From NCBI GenBank assembly GCA_022866005.1, contig JALHTV010000179.1, forward strand, positions 1-28,897: a stretch of DNA of 28,897 nucleotides, in the 5' to 3' direction. The translations under genes were made by a program, and so were the position numbers. Shown piece after piece: positions 7,535 through 15,475 of this stretch. This stretch comes from Phycisphaerae bacterium. Lineage in GTDB: Bacteria; Planctomycetota; Phycisphaerae; SM23-33. Numbering within the stretch: the first letter of the stretch is position 1; each line of letters begins with the position of its first letter. The notes beneath the pieces were generated by a model that had not been told where the DNA came from, searched no databases, and saw only the letters and a list, made by a program, of their open reading frames with translations.

Positions 7535-9835
7535 GTCAACGGCGTCGGCAAGGACAGAGCGGCGGGTCGGCCGGCCCCCTTGCTCTGTTGGGCCTGCATC
7601 TACCCATCGGCCAAGACCGGCTTGAACAAGGCCGTTCAAAGCGTACTCTGCTGTCTCACTGGTGGGGTATGCCCTGGAAGATCGCATCAGGTCGCGGGCG
7701 GTAACGGCCCCGCCGCGCCGTTGGATCAGTTCAACAAGCCCCCGGCGCTGGCGGTCAACGTCGGTTTCCTCCAAGATCGCGTACACGCGGCGGGTTTCTT
7801 GTCCAAACCATCGGGACAGCGCCACGCCGGCGGCGATACTTGCTTCGTCCACCACGTCGAAGCCGGCAAGGGTTGTATCGCCGGCCGCCCACCGGACGAA
7901 ATGCACTACCAGCGCCAACCGCGCGGCGTAGCCTTCCAGCTTCGACCACGCGGCCGACAAGTCGCCAGTCAGGTCAACGTGTTCCTGGGCGTGCTCGTTA
8001 TAGAAGTCAACCCACGCCCTCTTTGCTTCCGGCGACAGCCGCACGATACCCGGCTCCGGCTCACCGTCCTGCCCCACGACTGGCTCAAGCGAATACAGCC
8101 GGTCGAACATTATGGCGACGGCCTTTTCCGTCGCCGGGTCAATCTCCGCATCGGTCCACTGTTTGACGCGGCGGGGCGGGCAGGCCAACAACAGCCGGGC
8201 TGCCAAGCCGTTCTCAAAGTACTCTCGCCCCAAAGCGCGTTGCAGCATGGCAGGCTGGATACCGCCGGCGACGCTCATGGCCGCGCGCGGAACGTAGATC
8301 GTCCGGGGGTTGCCCGTCTTGCGGTCCACCGTGATTGATCGGCCCCCGTGCATTTCAACCCACCTTGACACCTCCGCGCCGCTGCCCCGTGTGTAACGGT
8401 CGAATCCGCCAAGCCAACCGGCCAGTTCATCCCGGACCAGCAGCAGGCCGCGCCAGTTTTCCAGCAGCAGCACAGCCAGGGCTTCAATTGTCGTGTCATC
8501 GCACCAGTAGCGCGGCAGGATAGGCGCTTGCGGCTCCGCCGGGGGCGGTCCTTCGCCCCCGGACTTCTTCCAGGCGGCAAGGTCGATTTCATATCGAAGG
8601 ACTTGGGCCTTATGTTCCTCCATCGCCGGGGCATGTTCCTTCATGGCGTCATGCTGACGTTTGCGAAGGGGGCGTAGCGACAGCTCCAGCGCCGGACTTT
8701 TCAACGTGCCGGAGTCGCCCACGATGGACGCCCACAGAATCGCCGGCTCTGTCCATCCGCGTTTGAGTTCAATCCGCCGAGTGTTGCCAATGGCCGACGC
8801 CGACGCCGCCAGCAGCGGCAGAGCTACAAACGCGGCATCGCAGCCGATAGCATCAGCGGCCTTGGCCACAAACGAGCGTAACGGCTCCGGCAGGGCCTTC
8901 ACAGGGAAGGGGCGGTACGGTTCAATCGGCGTAGCGGCCTTCCCGCCAATCGGCGACGGGCTACAGGGCGCGGCAGCCCTCGCCAACTCCATGACGGCCG
9001 ACCTGATCTCGTCCGCCGTCTTGGACCCCATCGGGCCGTCGGGGTCTATCCAATCGGCAATGTCGCCGTGCTCGCTCAGGCCGGGCAGATCGATGATCTT
9101 GACCGTGGCCGGGGGCGTCAGCTTGTTCAAGATCGTGGCGACTTCCTGGGCGTACCCACGGCCGGCGTCGTCGTTATCGGGCAGAATGACAACTTCACGC
9201 CCGGCCAGCGCGCGCCAATCGCTCTTGTGGGCACTTCCGGCCCCGTGGGCGCTTGTGACGGCCGGCAAACCGACGCCACGGGCCACCTCAACGCACTTCT
9301 CGCCTTCGCAAACGATGATCGCCCCGGAGTCGGGAAGGTCGTCGCCACGGTATAGGGGTAACGGCCCGGCCGGATCTCCAATCGACCAGCCGGCAGCGTT
9401 CCGGTGAATGGGCCGGAAGGTCTTGCCGCCGTCCGCCAGGGCGAAGCGCCCGACACGGAAAGTGTCTCCGGGATACTGCCAGGCCGACACGAATTGACCG
9501 TTGGCTTGCACGCCGGCAGTGGCGAAGGCTTCTTCCGCCGTCTTGTAGATCGTCCTGCCCTTCTGCGTCTTGGGCACGGGTGACGCCAGGGGTCTGGGGG
9601 CGACGCTGGGGGTGAACAGGTCTGCATCCTTCAAGCCGATCTTCACCAGTACGTCGTCCAGGGCGCAGCCGGCGTGACACCGCACCAACGCGCGGCCGTC
9701 ATCGCCCCGACCGATGGACAAGCTGGCGTGCTTGTCATCGTGCGCGGGGCAATGGGCCTGCCATTGGGCGCGACCTGTCTGCCGCACGCCGTCTAGCTTC
9801 GCCAGCACGGTCTGAACGGGGTCAAGGTTTCTCAT
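7502..9835 (-). CDS. Phage/plasmid-type primase-helicase (CHC2-like zinc finger, Toprim, DUF3987)
   Basis: The 777-aa replication protein has an N-terminal zinc-binding motif HCPAH...RCHAGC (H28, C29, H32, C53, C57). A Toprim domain follows with its catalytic glutamate in IIVCEGEK (E177) and the acidic motif in ILPDNDD (D220/D222). The DUF3987 region has a degenerate P-loop GDSGTLKSP (373-381) and later blocks such as GGIQPAML and GLAARLLLA. This layout is typical of mobile elements and prophages that bring their own primase. The start at 9835 is fixed by GAGGA six bases upstream and by an ATGA overlap with the stop of the preceding gene, suggesting translational coupling. The C-terminal tail is low-complexity. 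The P-loop departs from GxxxxGK[ST], as is common in DUF3987. Confidence 0.85.
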   Translation of the reverse strand: MRNLDPVQTVLAKLDGVRQTGRAQWQAHCPAHDDKHASLSIGRGDDGRALVRCHAGCALDDVLVKIGLKDADLFTPSVAPRPLASPVPKTQKGRTIYKTAEEAFATAGVQANGQFVSAWQYPGDTFRVGRFALADGGKTFRPIHRNAAGWSIGDPAGPLPLYRGDDLPDSGAIIVCEGEKCVEVARGVGLPAVTSAHGAGSAHKSDWRALAGREVVILPDNDDAGRGYAQEVATILNKLTPPATVKIIDLPGLSEHGDIADWIDPDGPMGSKTADEIRSAVMELARAAAPCSPSPIGGKAATPIEPYRPFPVKALPEPLRSFVAKAADAIGCDAAFVALPLLAASASAIGNTRRIELKRGWTEPAILWASIVGDSGTLKSPALELSLRPLRKRQHDAMKEHAPAMEEHKAQVLRYEIDLAAWKKSGGEGPPPAEPQAPILPRYWCDDTTIEALAVLLLENWRGLLLVRDELAGWLGGFDRYTRGSGAEVSRWVEMHGGRSITVDRKTGNPRTIYVPRAAMSVAGGIQPAMLQRALGREYFENGLAARLLLACPPRRVKQWTDAEIDPATEKAVAIMFDRLYSLEPVVGQDGEPEPGIVRLSPEAKRAWVDFYNEHAQEHVDLTGDLSAAWSKLEGYAARLALVVHFVRWAAGDTTLAGFDVVDEASIAAGVALSRWFGQETRRVYAILEETDVDRQRRGLVELIQRRGGAVTARDLMRSSRAYPTSETAEYALNGLVQAGLGRWVDAGPTEQGGRPTRRSVLADAVDVDTTPKTPRE

Positions 9836-10137
9836 AGGCGATCCTCGCGGTACGGGTACAGCGGACAAGCCGGGGCCGTGCAGCGGTTCACTTCGGCCGA
9901 TTCATAGCCGACGCACTCAAGGCAGAAGGCGCGGATCGCGGCCTTGCGGCTCTTGCCCTTCCATGCCCGAAGGAAGATCGGGCGTTGCCGGACGGGGATC
10001 TGAGCTAGGCGCTTCCGCCGGGCGGCGTCCAGGTCGGTTGGGCTGCTCGTAGTGATTCCTGGGGCCGATTCGGGCCGGTCATCAGGGTCAATAAGGGCGC
10101 TATTCAAGGGCGGTTCCCTCCGCGCCTTCGGCAGCAT
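9832..10137 (-). CDS. Small phage-type zinc-binding protein
   Basis: The 101-aa protein has a charged N-terminal half and a C-terminal FCLECVGYESAEVNRC..PACPLYPYR block. Its four cysteines are in a CxxC...CxxxxC arrangement ending PLYPYR. Similar short proteins are common in phage and prophage replication regions, with unknown function. Its stop overlaps the primase start (ATGA), and its 5' end overlaps the excisionase gene by 38 bases from the ATG at 10137; a later alternative start codon is possible. The order xis - zinc protein - primase on the minus strand looks like one operon. Confidence 0.65.
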   Translation of the reverse strand: MLPKARREPPLNSALIDPDDRPESAPGITTSSPTDLDAARRKRLAQIPVRQRPIFLRAWKGKSRKAAIRAFCLECVGYESAEVNRCTAPACPLYPYREDRL

Positions 10138-10318
10138 CGCCCACGGTCCGGGCGGCGATCCACTTTTCCAGGTCCGCCACGCGGTAGCGGACGCTCCGAC
10201 CGACCTTCACCACGGGCAGGTTGTAGCGCCCCGTGACGCGCCAGGTGGCTAGGGTCTGGGGCTTCAGCCCCAAGTACTCTGCCGCTTCCCTTCGGCTCAG
10301 CAGCTTCTTCGTTTCCAT
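10100..10318 (-). CDS. Excisionase-like helix-turn-helix protein (MerR/HTH_17 type)
   Basis: The 72-aa protein has LSRREAAEYLGLKPQTLATWR (helix-turn-helix) followed by a PVVKVGRSVRYRVADLEKWIAART wing, the standard HTH_17 excisionase fold. Such proteins bend DNA at attachment sites and/or regulate integrase or replication genes. The ATG at 10318 is preferred because AGGGAG lies exactly six bases upstream; a TTG two codons earlier lacks this spacing. It is first in the operon reading into the zinc protein and primase. Repeated CCGACTTATTCCG-type sites lie 70-115 bases upstream and are good candidates for its own operator. Confidence 0.8.
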   Translation of the reverse strand: METKKLLSRREAAEYLGLKPQTLATWRVTGRYNLPVVKVGRSVRYRVADLEKWIAARTVGDAAEGAEGTALE

Positions 10319-10389
10319 GTTCAACTCCCTTGCGTACTGGTTTCGCGGGGCAACGCGCCTCGCTTGACCCCAGTTTCAAGGGCGTGTCG

Positions 10390-10432
10390 GACGGAATTAG
10401 TCGGACGAGTTATTCCGCCGACTTATTCCGTC
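10390..10432. promoter_or_regulatory. Iterated CGGAATAAGTCGG operator-like dyad upstream of the excisionase operon
   Basis: Arms 10390-10404 (gacggaattagtcgg) and 10418-10432 (ccgacttattccgtc) are inverted repeats matching at 14 of 15 positions, separated by 13 bases that hold an extra gttattccg half-site. Another copy, ccgacttattccgcc, lies at 10516-10530 over the stop codon of the next upstream gene. The cluster is probably an operator or recombination-accessory site for the neighbouring HTH protein. Confidence 0.5.
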
Positions 10433-10520
10433 GCGCAGGTGGGAAATGATGAGAATTGACGGGCGAAGATTTTGATGGACGGAAAAAGTGAAATGCTTGA
10501 CAAGCCGTTTCCGGGCCGAC

Positions 10521-11198
10521 TTATTCCGCCGCCCCGTCGCGCTTTGGGCGCTTGCGGTGACGGTCGATGGTCTTCTTAAGCTCGCCCGATCTCATGCCGC
10601 GCATTTTTTCAAACTGCGCCCTTGTGGGCTTGTTCGCTGTGGCCTGTGAAGCCTTCCAGTCGGCAACGATCTTCTCGTCTCTGAGAGGATCATGGATTTG
10701 TGGCCGGTGATGCGGCTTGGCCTTCCGCTGGGTCTTGCCCAGGTCCTTATTGTCGGCGACGCCGGGCAACTCCACGGCTTGGCCGTCGAAGGCCGACCTG
10801 TCAATGCTGCGCAAGAACCGCTGCTCCTCATGGAAGCAGTTGCGCCATTCCAGGAGTATCCGTCCTTCCTTACCCCGCACCAGTGAGTCGCTTTGTGTGA
10901 AGACCGCCGCCTTGAACTCGCCAAGCTTCAGCTTCAGCGCCGAAGACCACTGCCCAGGCCGAGAACCCCGCACAACACGCACGTACCGGTCAACATTGGG
11001 AATGGCCGCTATCGCTGCATCGACGGCCGCCACCAACTGGCGCTTTGCCTGATCCATCTTGTCGTATAGGTGTTCAGACCGCGGCAACTGGTAGAAGGTG
11101 TTGACCGCACTTCGCCAATCCTCCACCCTCTGAACGACTGCATAGAGTGCTTCGGCCAGGCGGTACGGGGGGAAGTCCTTCACGGAGTCAACCGGCAT
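10521..11198 (-). CDS. Unrecognised mobile-element protein, paralogue A (short)
   Basis: No family was recognised for this 225-aa protein. Residues 1-155 are alpha-helical and hydrophilic. Residues 161-222 form a basic module (KPHHRPQIHDPL...NKPTRAQFE...GELKKTIDRHRKRPKRDG) that matches the C-terminus of the 462-aa protein at 11696-13084 at 37 of 62 positions, whereas the N-termini are unrelated. The module has two predicted helices separated by a glycine and ends in a strongly basic tail, suggesting DNA or RNA binding (inference). The start at 11198 is supported because its first bases and the entire upstream leader are conserved in the paralogue. No signal peptide or membrane segment. Confidence 0.6.
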   Translation of the reverse strand: MPVDSVKDFPPYRLAEALYAVVQRVEDWRSAVNTFYQLPRSEHLYDKMDQAKRQLVAAVDAAIAAIPNVDRYVRVVRGSRPGQWSSALKLKLGEFKAAVFTQSDSLVRGKEGRILLEWRNCFHEEQRFLRSIDRSAFDGQAVELPGVADNKDLGKTQRKAKPHHRPQIHDPLRDEKIVADWKASQATANKPTRAQFEKMRGMRSGELKKTIDRHRKRPKRDGAAE

Positions 11199-11314
11199 GG
11201 CTCACCTGTCTGTCTTCGGGTCGTCCCGGCGGGGCCGCCGGACAGGTGGGAACGGCAGACCCCGCCGGGACACTTGCCAACCCGTCGGTTGGCCTCCCAT
11301 TTCCGAGGATTCTA
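11199..11314 (-). promoter_or_regulatory. Structured 5' leader A, shared with paralogue B
   Basis: Reading leftwards, a TAGAAT -10-like box (11309-11314) lies 111 bases before the start codon. Between them are a 6-bp hairpin CCAACC/GGTTGG (11277-11292), a 12-bp perfect stem gtcccggcgggg/ccccgccgggac (11223-11234 with 11260-11271), and an ACCTGTC/GACAGGT pair near the start. About 106 bases including the start codon match 13080-13185. Confidence 0.6.
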
Positions 11315-11695
11315 CCGCGCCCTGGCAGTCTCAGGACACCCCAGACCAGGCGCCGCCCACTTGGAGACGCACTCGATAACCGCCTCCCTAAAAAGAGAAG
11401 CCGCCGGGGCGCTTGGCCTGCCTATCGGCGGACAGGCGGGCGATCCCGCTGCCCCGGATTCCACTGCCATCCGACTAGGGGGGACAGCGGAACCGCCTCC
11501 GCGATTACTCGTTCCCTCGCGCGCGCGTGCGCGCGCACGCGCGCGTTTTTTGGGGACGCAATGAATCTCCTACCGCAACGCTCCCGGTGGGCCGCAAGCT
11601 ACACTGCGCTTCGACTCATTGGTGGTGCAAACATCCTTGTCGAAGGATTCGACAAGCGCCTTGAAGGCCCCGCCCCTACACCCCGCCGACCAAGG
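11315..11695. other. Spacer between paralogues A and B
   Basis: No gene seen. It holds upstream sequence of leader A, a block with several ggcgg/ccgcc inversions at 11400-11460, and the alternating-GC palindrome at 11520-11545. Open frames through it are arginine/proline-rich readings of high-GC DNA. Confidence 0.45.
11520..11551 (+). repeat. 26-bp perfect alternating CG palindrome followed by T6
   Basis: 11520-11545 is its own reverse complement and alternates purine and pyrimidine throughout (cgcgcgcgtgcg and its mirror), followed by six T. On the plus strand this has the shape of an intrinsic terminator, though no plus-strand gene ends here. On the minus strand it lies between paralogue B and leader A. 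The composition is also favourable for Z-DNA or cruciform extrusion. Confidence 0.6.
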
Positions 11696-13084
11696 TCAAC
11701 CGCTTTGCCCGTCGCGTTTCCGGCGCTTCCGATCGCGGTCGATGATCTTGGTGAGCTCGCCTTTCGCCAAACCCTTCGATTGCTCAAACTCAGCTTGGGT
11801 CGGCTTGTTGGGCATGGCCTGGGAATCCTGCCATGCCTGGACTATCTCTGCGTCCTTCAACGGGTCGTACACTGGCGGCCGATGACGTGGCTTTGATTTC
11901 GATAGCGCTTCGCGCACGTCTTCCTTGTCATCGACGCCGGCGGCGGGGGCCTGGCCATACATAACCGCCCAGCGCCCTCTGGTCTGTTCGCGTCGGCGCT
12001 CGTCTTCCTGTCGGCGTTGTATCTCTTCGGCCTTGGCGACGGCTTCGAGTCGGCCAGGAACGGGCGGGGTCAGAACCCGCTCAGCTTCCGGCACGTCGGC
12101 TTCGGCCTCTATCACGTCGGCCAGCAGCGGACAGCCGTTCTTGACGAAGCTGGGGGAACCAACATCCTGCCAGGCGGCCACGGCCGGCCAATGCGGCTCA
12201 TACTCTTTGAACCAGCCTGCGGCCGAACAGAAGGCGGAACCATACCGGCCCTTCTCAATGGGCTCGTCTATCCAGGTGCGCAGGGGCGCATGCTTGATTC
12301 TGGCGAAGGCCCCGTGTTTCAAGGCTTCGACGAGAAGCCGGCCAGCCATCTTTTCCGCGACGGATATGCTTTGCAGCTTCATGGCCGGAATACCCCGAAG
12401 TTGTTCCGCAATTTGTCTCAGGACAGAATGCGCACCGTCGGTGCGCACCTTGCCCGGCGTATCCGGTCCAGCCTCATTGGCCGAAACGTCGGAGTGCGCA
12501 CCTGCGCTACTGGATTTCTCCGGGACACTTTCACGCGAAGCTTGAGCCTGGCGTTGACCCGCAATGGGCTGCCCCCCTGGGGAGGACCCGAAGGCTTCAA
12601 CCTGCCGAGCGGTGGCGGTGTCGCCACGTCCCCCAGCGGCCTGGCCGAGATTCAGTTCATCGCGTATCAGCGGTTCCCATTGTCGCGCTTTGCGGTGATA
12701 GTCCACAAGAAGCTGTGTTCCGCGGTCGGTAGGGCAGTCGGTTTCGATCAACACTTCCCCGTCATCCTCGTGGTAGGCATAGAAGCCGGACACCTGTTTC
12801 ACAGACTCCGCAGCTTCGCGGTAGAGCAGACGTTGGGAAACGTCCAAGCACGTCCCTGCAACAACCTCGAAGATCGGCGGGTAGTCGCCGTCCCCGTCGT
12901 ACTTGGTCGTGAACAAGTCAACAAGCCTTTCGGTAAGGATAGGATGATCCACTTGATAGAAGGGGTGGGCTTGTGATTCGTGGGTCGGCTTCGGGTCGGG
13001 CAACCCCGCGTACACCACGGCGGATTCAAAACCCGTGTGCTCAAGTGGGAAGCGCACGGTGAGAAAGTAGGTTTCTGGCGGCAT
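11696..13084 (-). CDS. Unrecognised mobile-element protein, paralogue B (long)
   Basis: No family was recognised for this 462-aa protein. The N-terminal ~150 residues look folded (an LTVRFPLEHTG start and a FEVVAGTCLDV strand-helix), followed by a Ser/Ala/Gly-rich linker (about 165-225). A second folded region around 230-330 has WIDEPIEKGRYGSAF and WPAVAAWQD, and a charged coiled-coil-like stretch has RRQEDERRREQTRGRW. Residues 398-459 are the basic C-terminal module shared with paralogue A. The start at 13084 is supported by the conserved 5' leader. The shared module plus unrelated front parts suggests a DNA-targeting or assembly tag attached to different effector parts. It is possibly a phage accessory or anti-defence protein, but that is speculation. 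Confidence 0.6.
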   Translation of the reverse strand: MPPETYFLTVRFPLEHTGFESAVVYAGLPDPKPTHESQAHPFYQVDHPILTERLVDLFTTKYDGDGDYPPIFEVVAGTCLDVSQRLLYREAAESVKQVSGFYAYHEDDGEVLIETDCPTDRGTQLLVDYHRKARQWEPLIRDELNLGQAAGGRGDTATARQVEAFGSSPGGQPIAGQRQAQASRESVPEKSSSAGAHSDVSANEAGPDTPGKVRTDGAHSVLRQIAEQLRGIPAMKLQSISVAEKMAGRLLVEALKHGAFARIKHAPLRTWIDEPIEKGRYGSAFCSAAGWFKEYEPHWPAVAAWQDVGSPSFVKNGCPLLADVIEAEADVPEAERVLTPPVPGRLEAVAKAEEIQRRQEDERRREQTRGRWAVMYGQAPAAGVDDKEDVREALSKSKPRHRPPVYDPLKDAEIVQAWQDSQAMPNKPTQAEFEQSKGLAKGELTKIIDRDRKRRKRDGQSG

Positions 13085-13200
13085 GGCTCACCTGTCTATC
13101 GTCGGGTCGTCCCGGCGGGACCGCCGGACAGGTGGAGGCGACGGACCCCGCCGGGACACTTGCCAGCCCGTCGGTTGGCTTCCCGTTGGGAGACATTGTA
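13085..13200 (-). promoter_or_regulatory. Structured 5' leader B, shared with paralogue A
   Basis: A TACAAT -10-like box (13195-13200) lies 111 bases before the start, the same distance as in leader A. The 11-bp stem gtcccggcggg/cccgccgggac (13109-13119 with 13147-13157) is retained, and its next pair changes from G-C to a G-U wobble. The small hairpin at 13163-13178 keeps the cgtc loop. Conservation of structure and spacing points to RNA-level control. Confidence 0.6.
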
Positions 13201-13767
13201 CCGGATCGCCAGGTCCAAGGCAGTCCTACCGTTGGGGCCGCACTGACTCCCGTTTCATCGCCTTCTGAACCCCGCGGTGGGGTATCGGCACTTTCCTTTT
13301 TTAGGACCGGAACCTATCCCCCACATAAAGCAGCAAAAACCCCCTTGCCTCCGGTAATGCCGTCGCCCGCGGGTTGGCCTGGCTGGGGACTGCTTCGCCC
13401 GTTCGTCGGCGGGCTACCCGTTTCGGGAGATTCTACCGCGCCCTCGCGGCCTTGGTGCGAGCCTTGCGGTACTATGGGGGCGGCTTCGGAAAGATACCCT
13501 GCGCCGCGCCCCCGCGTATCTCGGTGCCCCGCGGGTCAGCCTCGCAACCAGCTGGCCGGTGGATGGCCTTGGGATCAGTGGTGTGACTCCGCTCGAAGGG
13601 CCTGATGTTGCGCAGGTTATGATCCCATAGTGTCATGGGGGTGTGGGGTGGTCTCTGGGAATAGCTTTCGGCCCCAAAAAGGGCGGAGGAGGAACCCCCA
13701 ATCCCGCCAGAAAGCACGTCCACCCACCTCTTGATCTGCACACTGACCCAACTGGAGGTTCACCCCC
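13201..13767. other. Non-coding stretch between leader B and terminase remnant
   Basis: No gene is supported. A third copy of the promoter-proximal part of the leaders (ttctaccgcgccct, with a TAGAAT box on the minus strand at 13430-13435) is present without a following gene, suggesting a lost third paralogue. The end nearest 13767 may hold frameshifted terminase sequence. Confidence 0.4.
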
Positions 13768-14424
13768 CTTGGGCGGCCAGCCGGCCTGGAGAGGCTCGCT
13801 TCAGAGCTTCTCGCCCAGCCGTGGGTGCGGACCGACGGTGCAGCCACGCACGTCGAGCGGCTGCTCACAGACTCAGGCTGTGTGCCGGCGGTGTGCAATG
13901 CTGTCGCCATCAAGCTCGGCTCGGCCATGATGCTGTCCAAAGGCGTGGGCGTGCGGGCCAGCCGCCGGCCCTTCGCCGCCTACACGCAGAGGCCCGGCGA
14001 GGTGCTGGGCAACCACTGGTACGTCCCCAACGTCCGAAAGACCGGGCAATTCCAGCACGTCCTGGTGGACGTGAACTACTGGAAGCGGTTCGTGCATGAA
14101 GGCCTGATGACCGCCGCCGGTGACCGGGGCTGCATCAGCCTTTTTGGCAAAGACGGGAATGACGGACGTCATCACGAACTGATCGCCGAGCACGTGGCCC
14201 GGTCGGAGAAGTGGGTCGAGGTCATCGGCCCCGGCGGCGTGGTCCGCGAGTGGTCGCCCTGGCCGACGCGGCCCGACAACCACTGGTTCGATTGCCTCGT
14301 CGGCTGCGCCGCGGCGGCCAGCATGATCGGCGTGAAATCCCCGGGCGAGAACACGCCGCAACGGCAGAGGAAACGCTATACGCAGGAAGACCTGCGGAGG
14401 AAGGACACATGGCCGAGGCTGTGA
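13768..14424 (+). pseudogene. Phage terminase large subunit (GpA type), C-terminal nuclease half
   Basis: The frame opens after a stop at 13744 and reads GLERLASELL...LTDSGC...VRTDGA, then NHWYVPNVRKTGQFQHVLVDVNYWK as separate recognisable blocks, ending REWSPWPTR-DNHWFDCLVGCAAAASMIG. These correspond to the nuclease domain of GpA-family terminases, which cut concatemeric phage DNA during packaging. The whole N-terminal ATPase, including Walker motifs, is missing, so packaging cannot be driven by this protein. A GTG at 13825 could start a truncated protein. It is on the opposite strand from the replication genes and directly overlaps the zinc-ribbon gene. Confidence 0.7.
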
Positions 14425-14603
14425 GCACGCGAAAGACGTGGGACCCATCGGAGGTCAAGCGCGGATTGGAGTGCCGCTGGTGCGGATGCAGGCACTTTCG
14501 TGTGGTGTACACCCGCCCCACCTGGGGTGGCCGCATCCAACGCCGGCGCGAGTGTCGGCATTGCGGCAAACGCGTGACGACGTGGGAGCGGGCTGGAGGG
14601 TGA
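14409..14603 (+). CDS. Small NrdR-like zinc-ribbon phage protein
   Basis: The 64-aa protein has ECRWCGCRHFRVVYTR and RRRECRHCGKRVTTWE, a four-cysteine zinc ribbon closely resembling the N-terminal ribbon of NrdR but without the ATP-cone domain. Small ribbons of this kind sit beside terminase genes in planctomycete phages. The ATG at 14409 follows GGAGGAAGGACAC, a strong Shine-Dalgarno located inside the terminase frame; the two genes overlap by 16 bases. Unlike its neighbour it looks intact. Its job is unknown; nucleic-acid binding is likely from the fold. Confidence 0.7.
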   Translation: MAEAVSTRKTWDPSEVKRGLECRWCGCRHFRVVYTRPTWGGRIQRRRECRHCGKRVTTWERAGG

Positions 14604-14681
14604 GCGCAACACCATGGGACGTGTCGGGAGAATCAGGCAATCAGTTAGTCCATGTTTTCAGGTGCGTGGCGGCGTTTTTGC

Positions 14682-14710
14682 TTGACCGAACCGGGGGGGC
14701 ACGGTATACT
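14682..14710 (+). promoter_or_regulatory. Sigma-70-like promoter for the lectin-fold/PEP-CTERM genes
   Basis: TTGACC (14682-14687) and TATACT (14705-14710) are separated by 17 bases, the optimal spacing. It lies about 165 bases before the start codon at 14874, giving a long 5' UTR that contains a ccgctctg/gagcggcagag dyad. Confidence 0.6.
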
Positions 14711-14873
14711 TCCTGCCGCTCTGGCCTGCTATGGGTTCGGGAGCGGCAGAGCCGTTCAACACCAAGGGGCAGGAGCGAAGATTCGTTCTCGCTCCTTCAC
14801 GTCCTGTCCTAGGCCGTCCGGCCAAGTTCCCAAGACGGATGTCTTTGCGCCTTTCGAGCGAAGGGAGTTTGAC

Positions 14874-15431
14874 ATGGGAACCTTTTGTCAACGTCTTGGT
14901 GCAGTCTGTGTTCTCATCTGCATGCCAACTGTCTCCCTCGGATTGCCTAGTGGGTACAACTGGATGGAGCACGAAGGTAAGGGTAAGTGGTATGCCCTTA
15001 CGCAGAACTTCGGCCCCTGGCAGGCATGTGAGGATGAAGCCGTCGGAATCGGAGCTCATCTGGCGAACATTAACAATCAGGACGAGAACGACTGGCTGGC
15101 GGAGACATTCAAGGAGACGAACACTCAGGGGCCTACGGACAACAACATCGCATGGATTGGCCTACGGGGCTTCATCAGCGATAGCTCGCTTTACTGGGTC
15201 TGCGGTGACCCCGTCGACTACACCACCTTCACCCCTGTGAGACTGTCCGACGGTGAATACTGGTATCTGCACGGAAACAACCATACCGAGGCCAGGTATT
15301 GGAACTCCAATCCGGTGCACAACACCGACCCAAATGAGTATCCCAAAGGCATTATAGAGATCCCCGAACCCGCCACGCTGTCGCTGCTGGCCTTGGGTGG
15401 ATTGATGCTGATCCGGAAACGGAGAGCGTGA
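14874..15431 (+). CDS. Secreted C-type-lectin-fold protein with PEP-CTERM sorting signal
   Basis: The 185-aa protein has a signal peptide (about 1-23) followed by a C-type lectin-like domain: GKWYAL, WQACEDEAVGIGAHLANI, the EN pair, AWIGLRG (the WIGL core) and YWVCGDPVDYT, with C52 and C110 probably disulphide-bonded. The C-terminus is a PEP-CTERM signal: PEPATLS (164-170), a hydrophobic helix and RKRRA. Such proteins are exported and processed by an exosortase, then anchored or released at the outer surface. The start at 14874 is chosen for AGGGAG six bases upstream; a strong promoter lies at 14682-14710. It probably heads an operon with the next gene, 44 bases later. Carbohydrate binding is plausible but ligand residues are not decidable. 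Confidence 0.85.
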   Translation: MGTFCQRLGAVCVLICMPTVSLGLPSGYNWMEHEGKGKWYALTQNFGPWQACEDEAVGIGAHLANINNQDENDWLAETFKETNTQGPTDNNIAWIGLRGFISDSSLYWVCGDPVDYTTFTPVRLSDGEYWYLHGNNHTEARYWNSNPVHNTDPNEYPKGIIEIPEPATLSLLALGGLMLIRKRRA

Positions 15432-15475
15432 CGGAGGGAGTGACCCCTATGAGCCACGGAGAAAGGAGCTGGGAA

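Noticed and set aside
7374..7540. CRISPR array
   Set aside because: Only two imperfect units exist and their inner parts differ; there is no regular spacer series and no cas gene.
13374..13741. Short open frames between leader B and the terminase remnant
   Set aside because: No ribosome-binding sites or family resemblance; composition follows the high-GC non-coding DNA.
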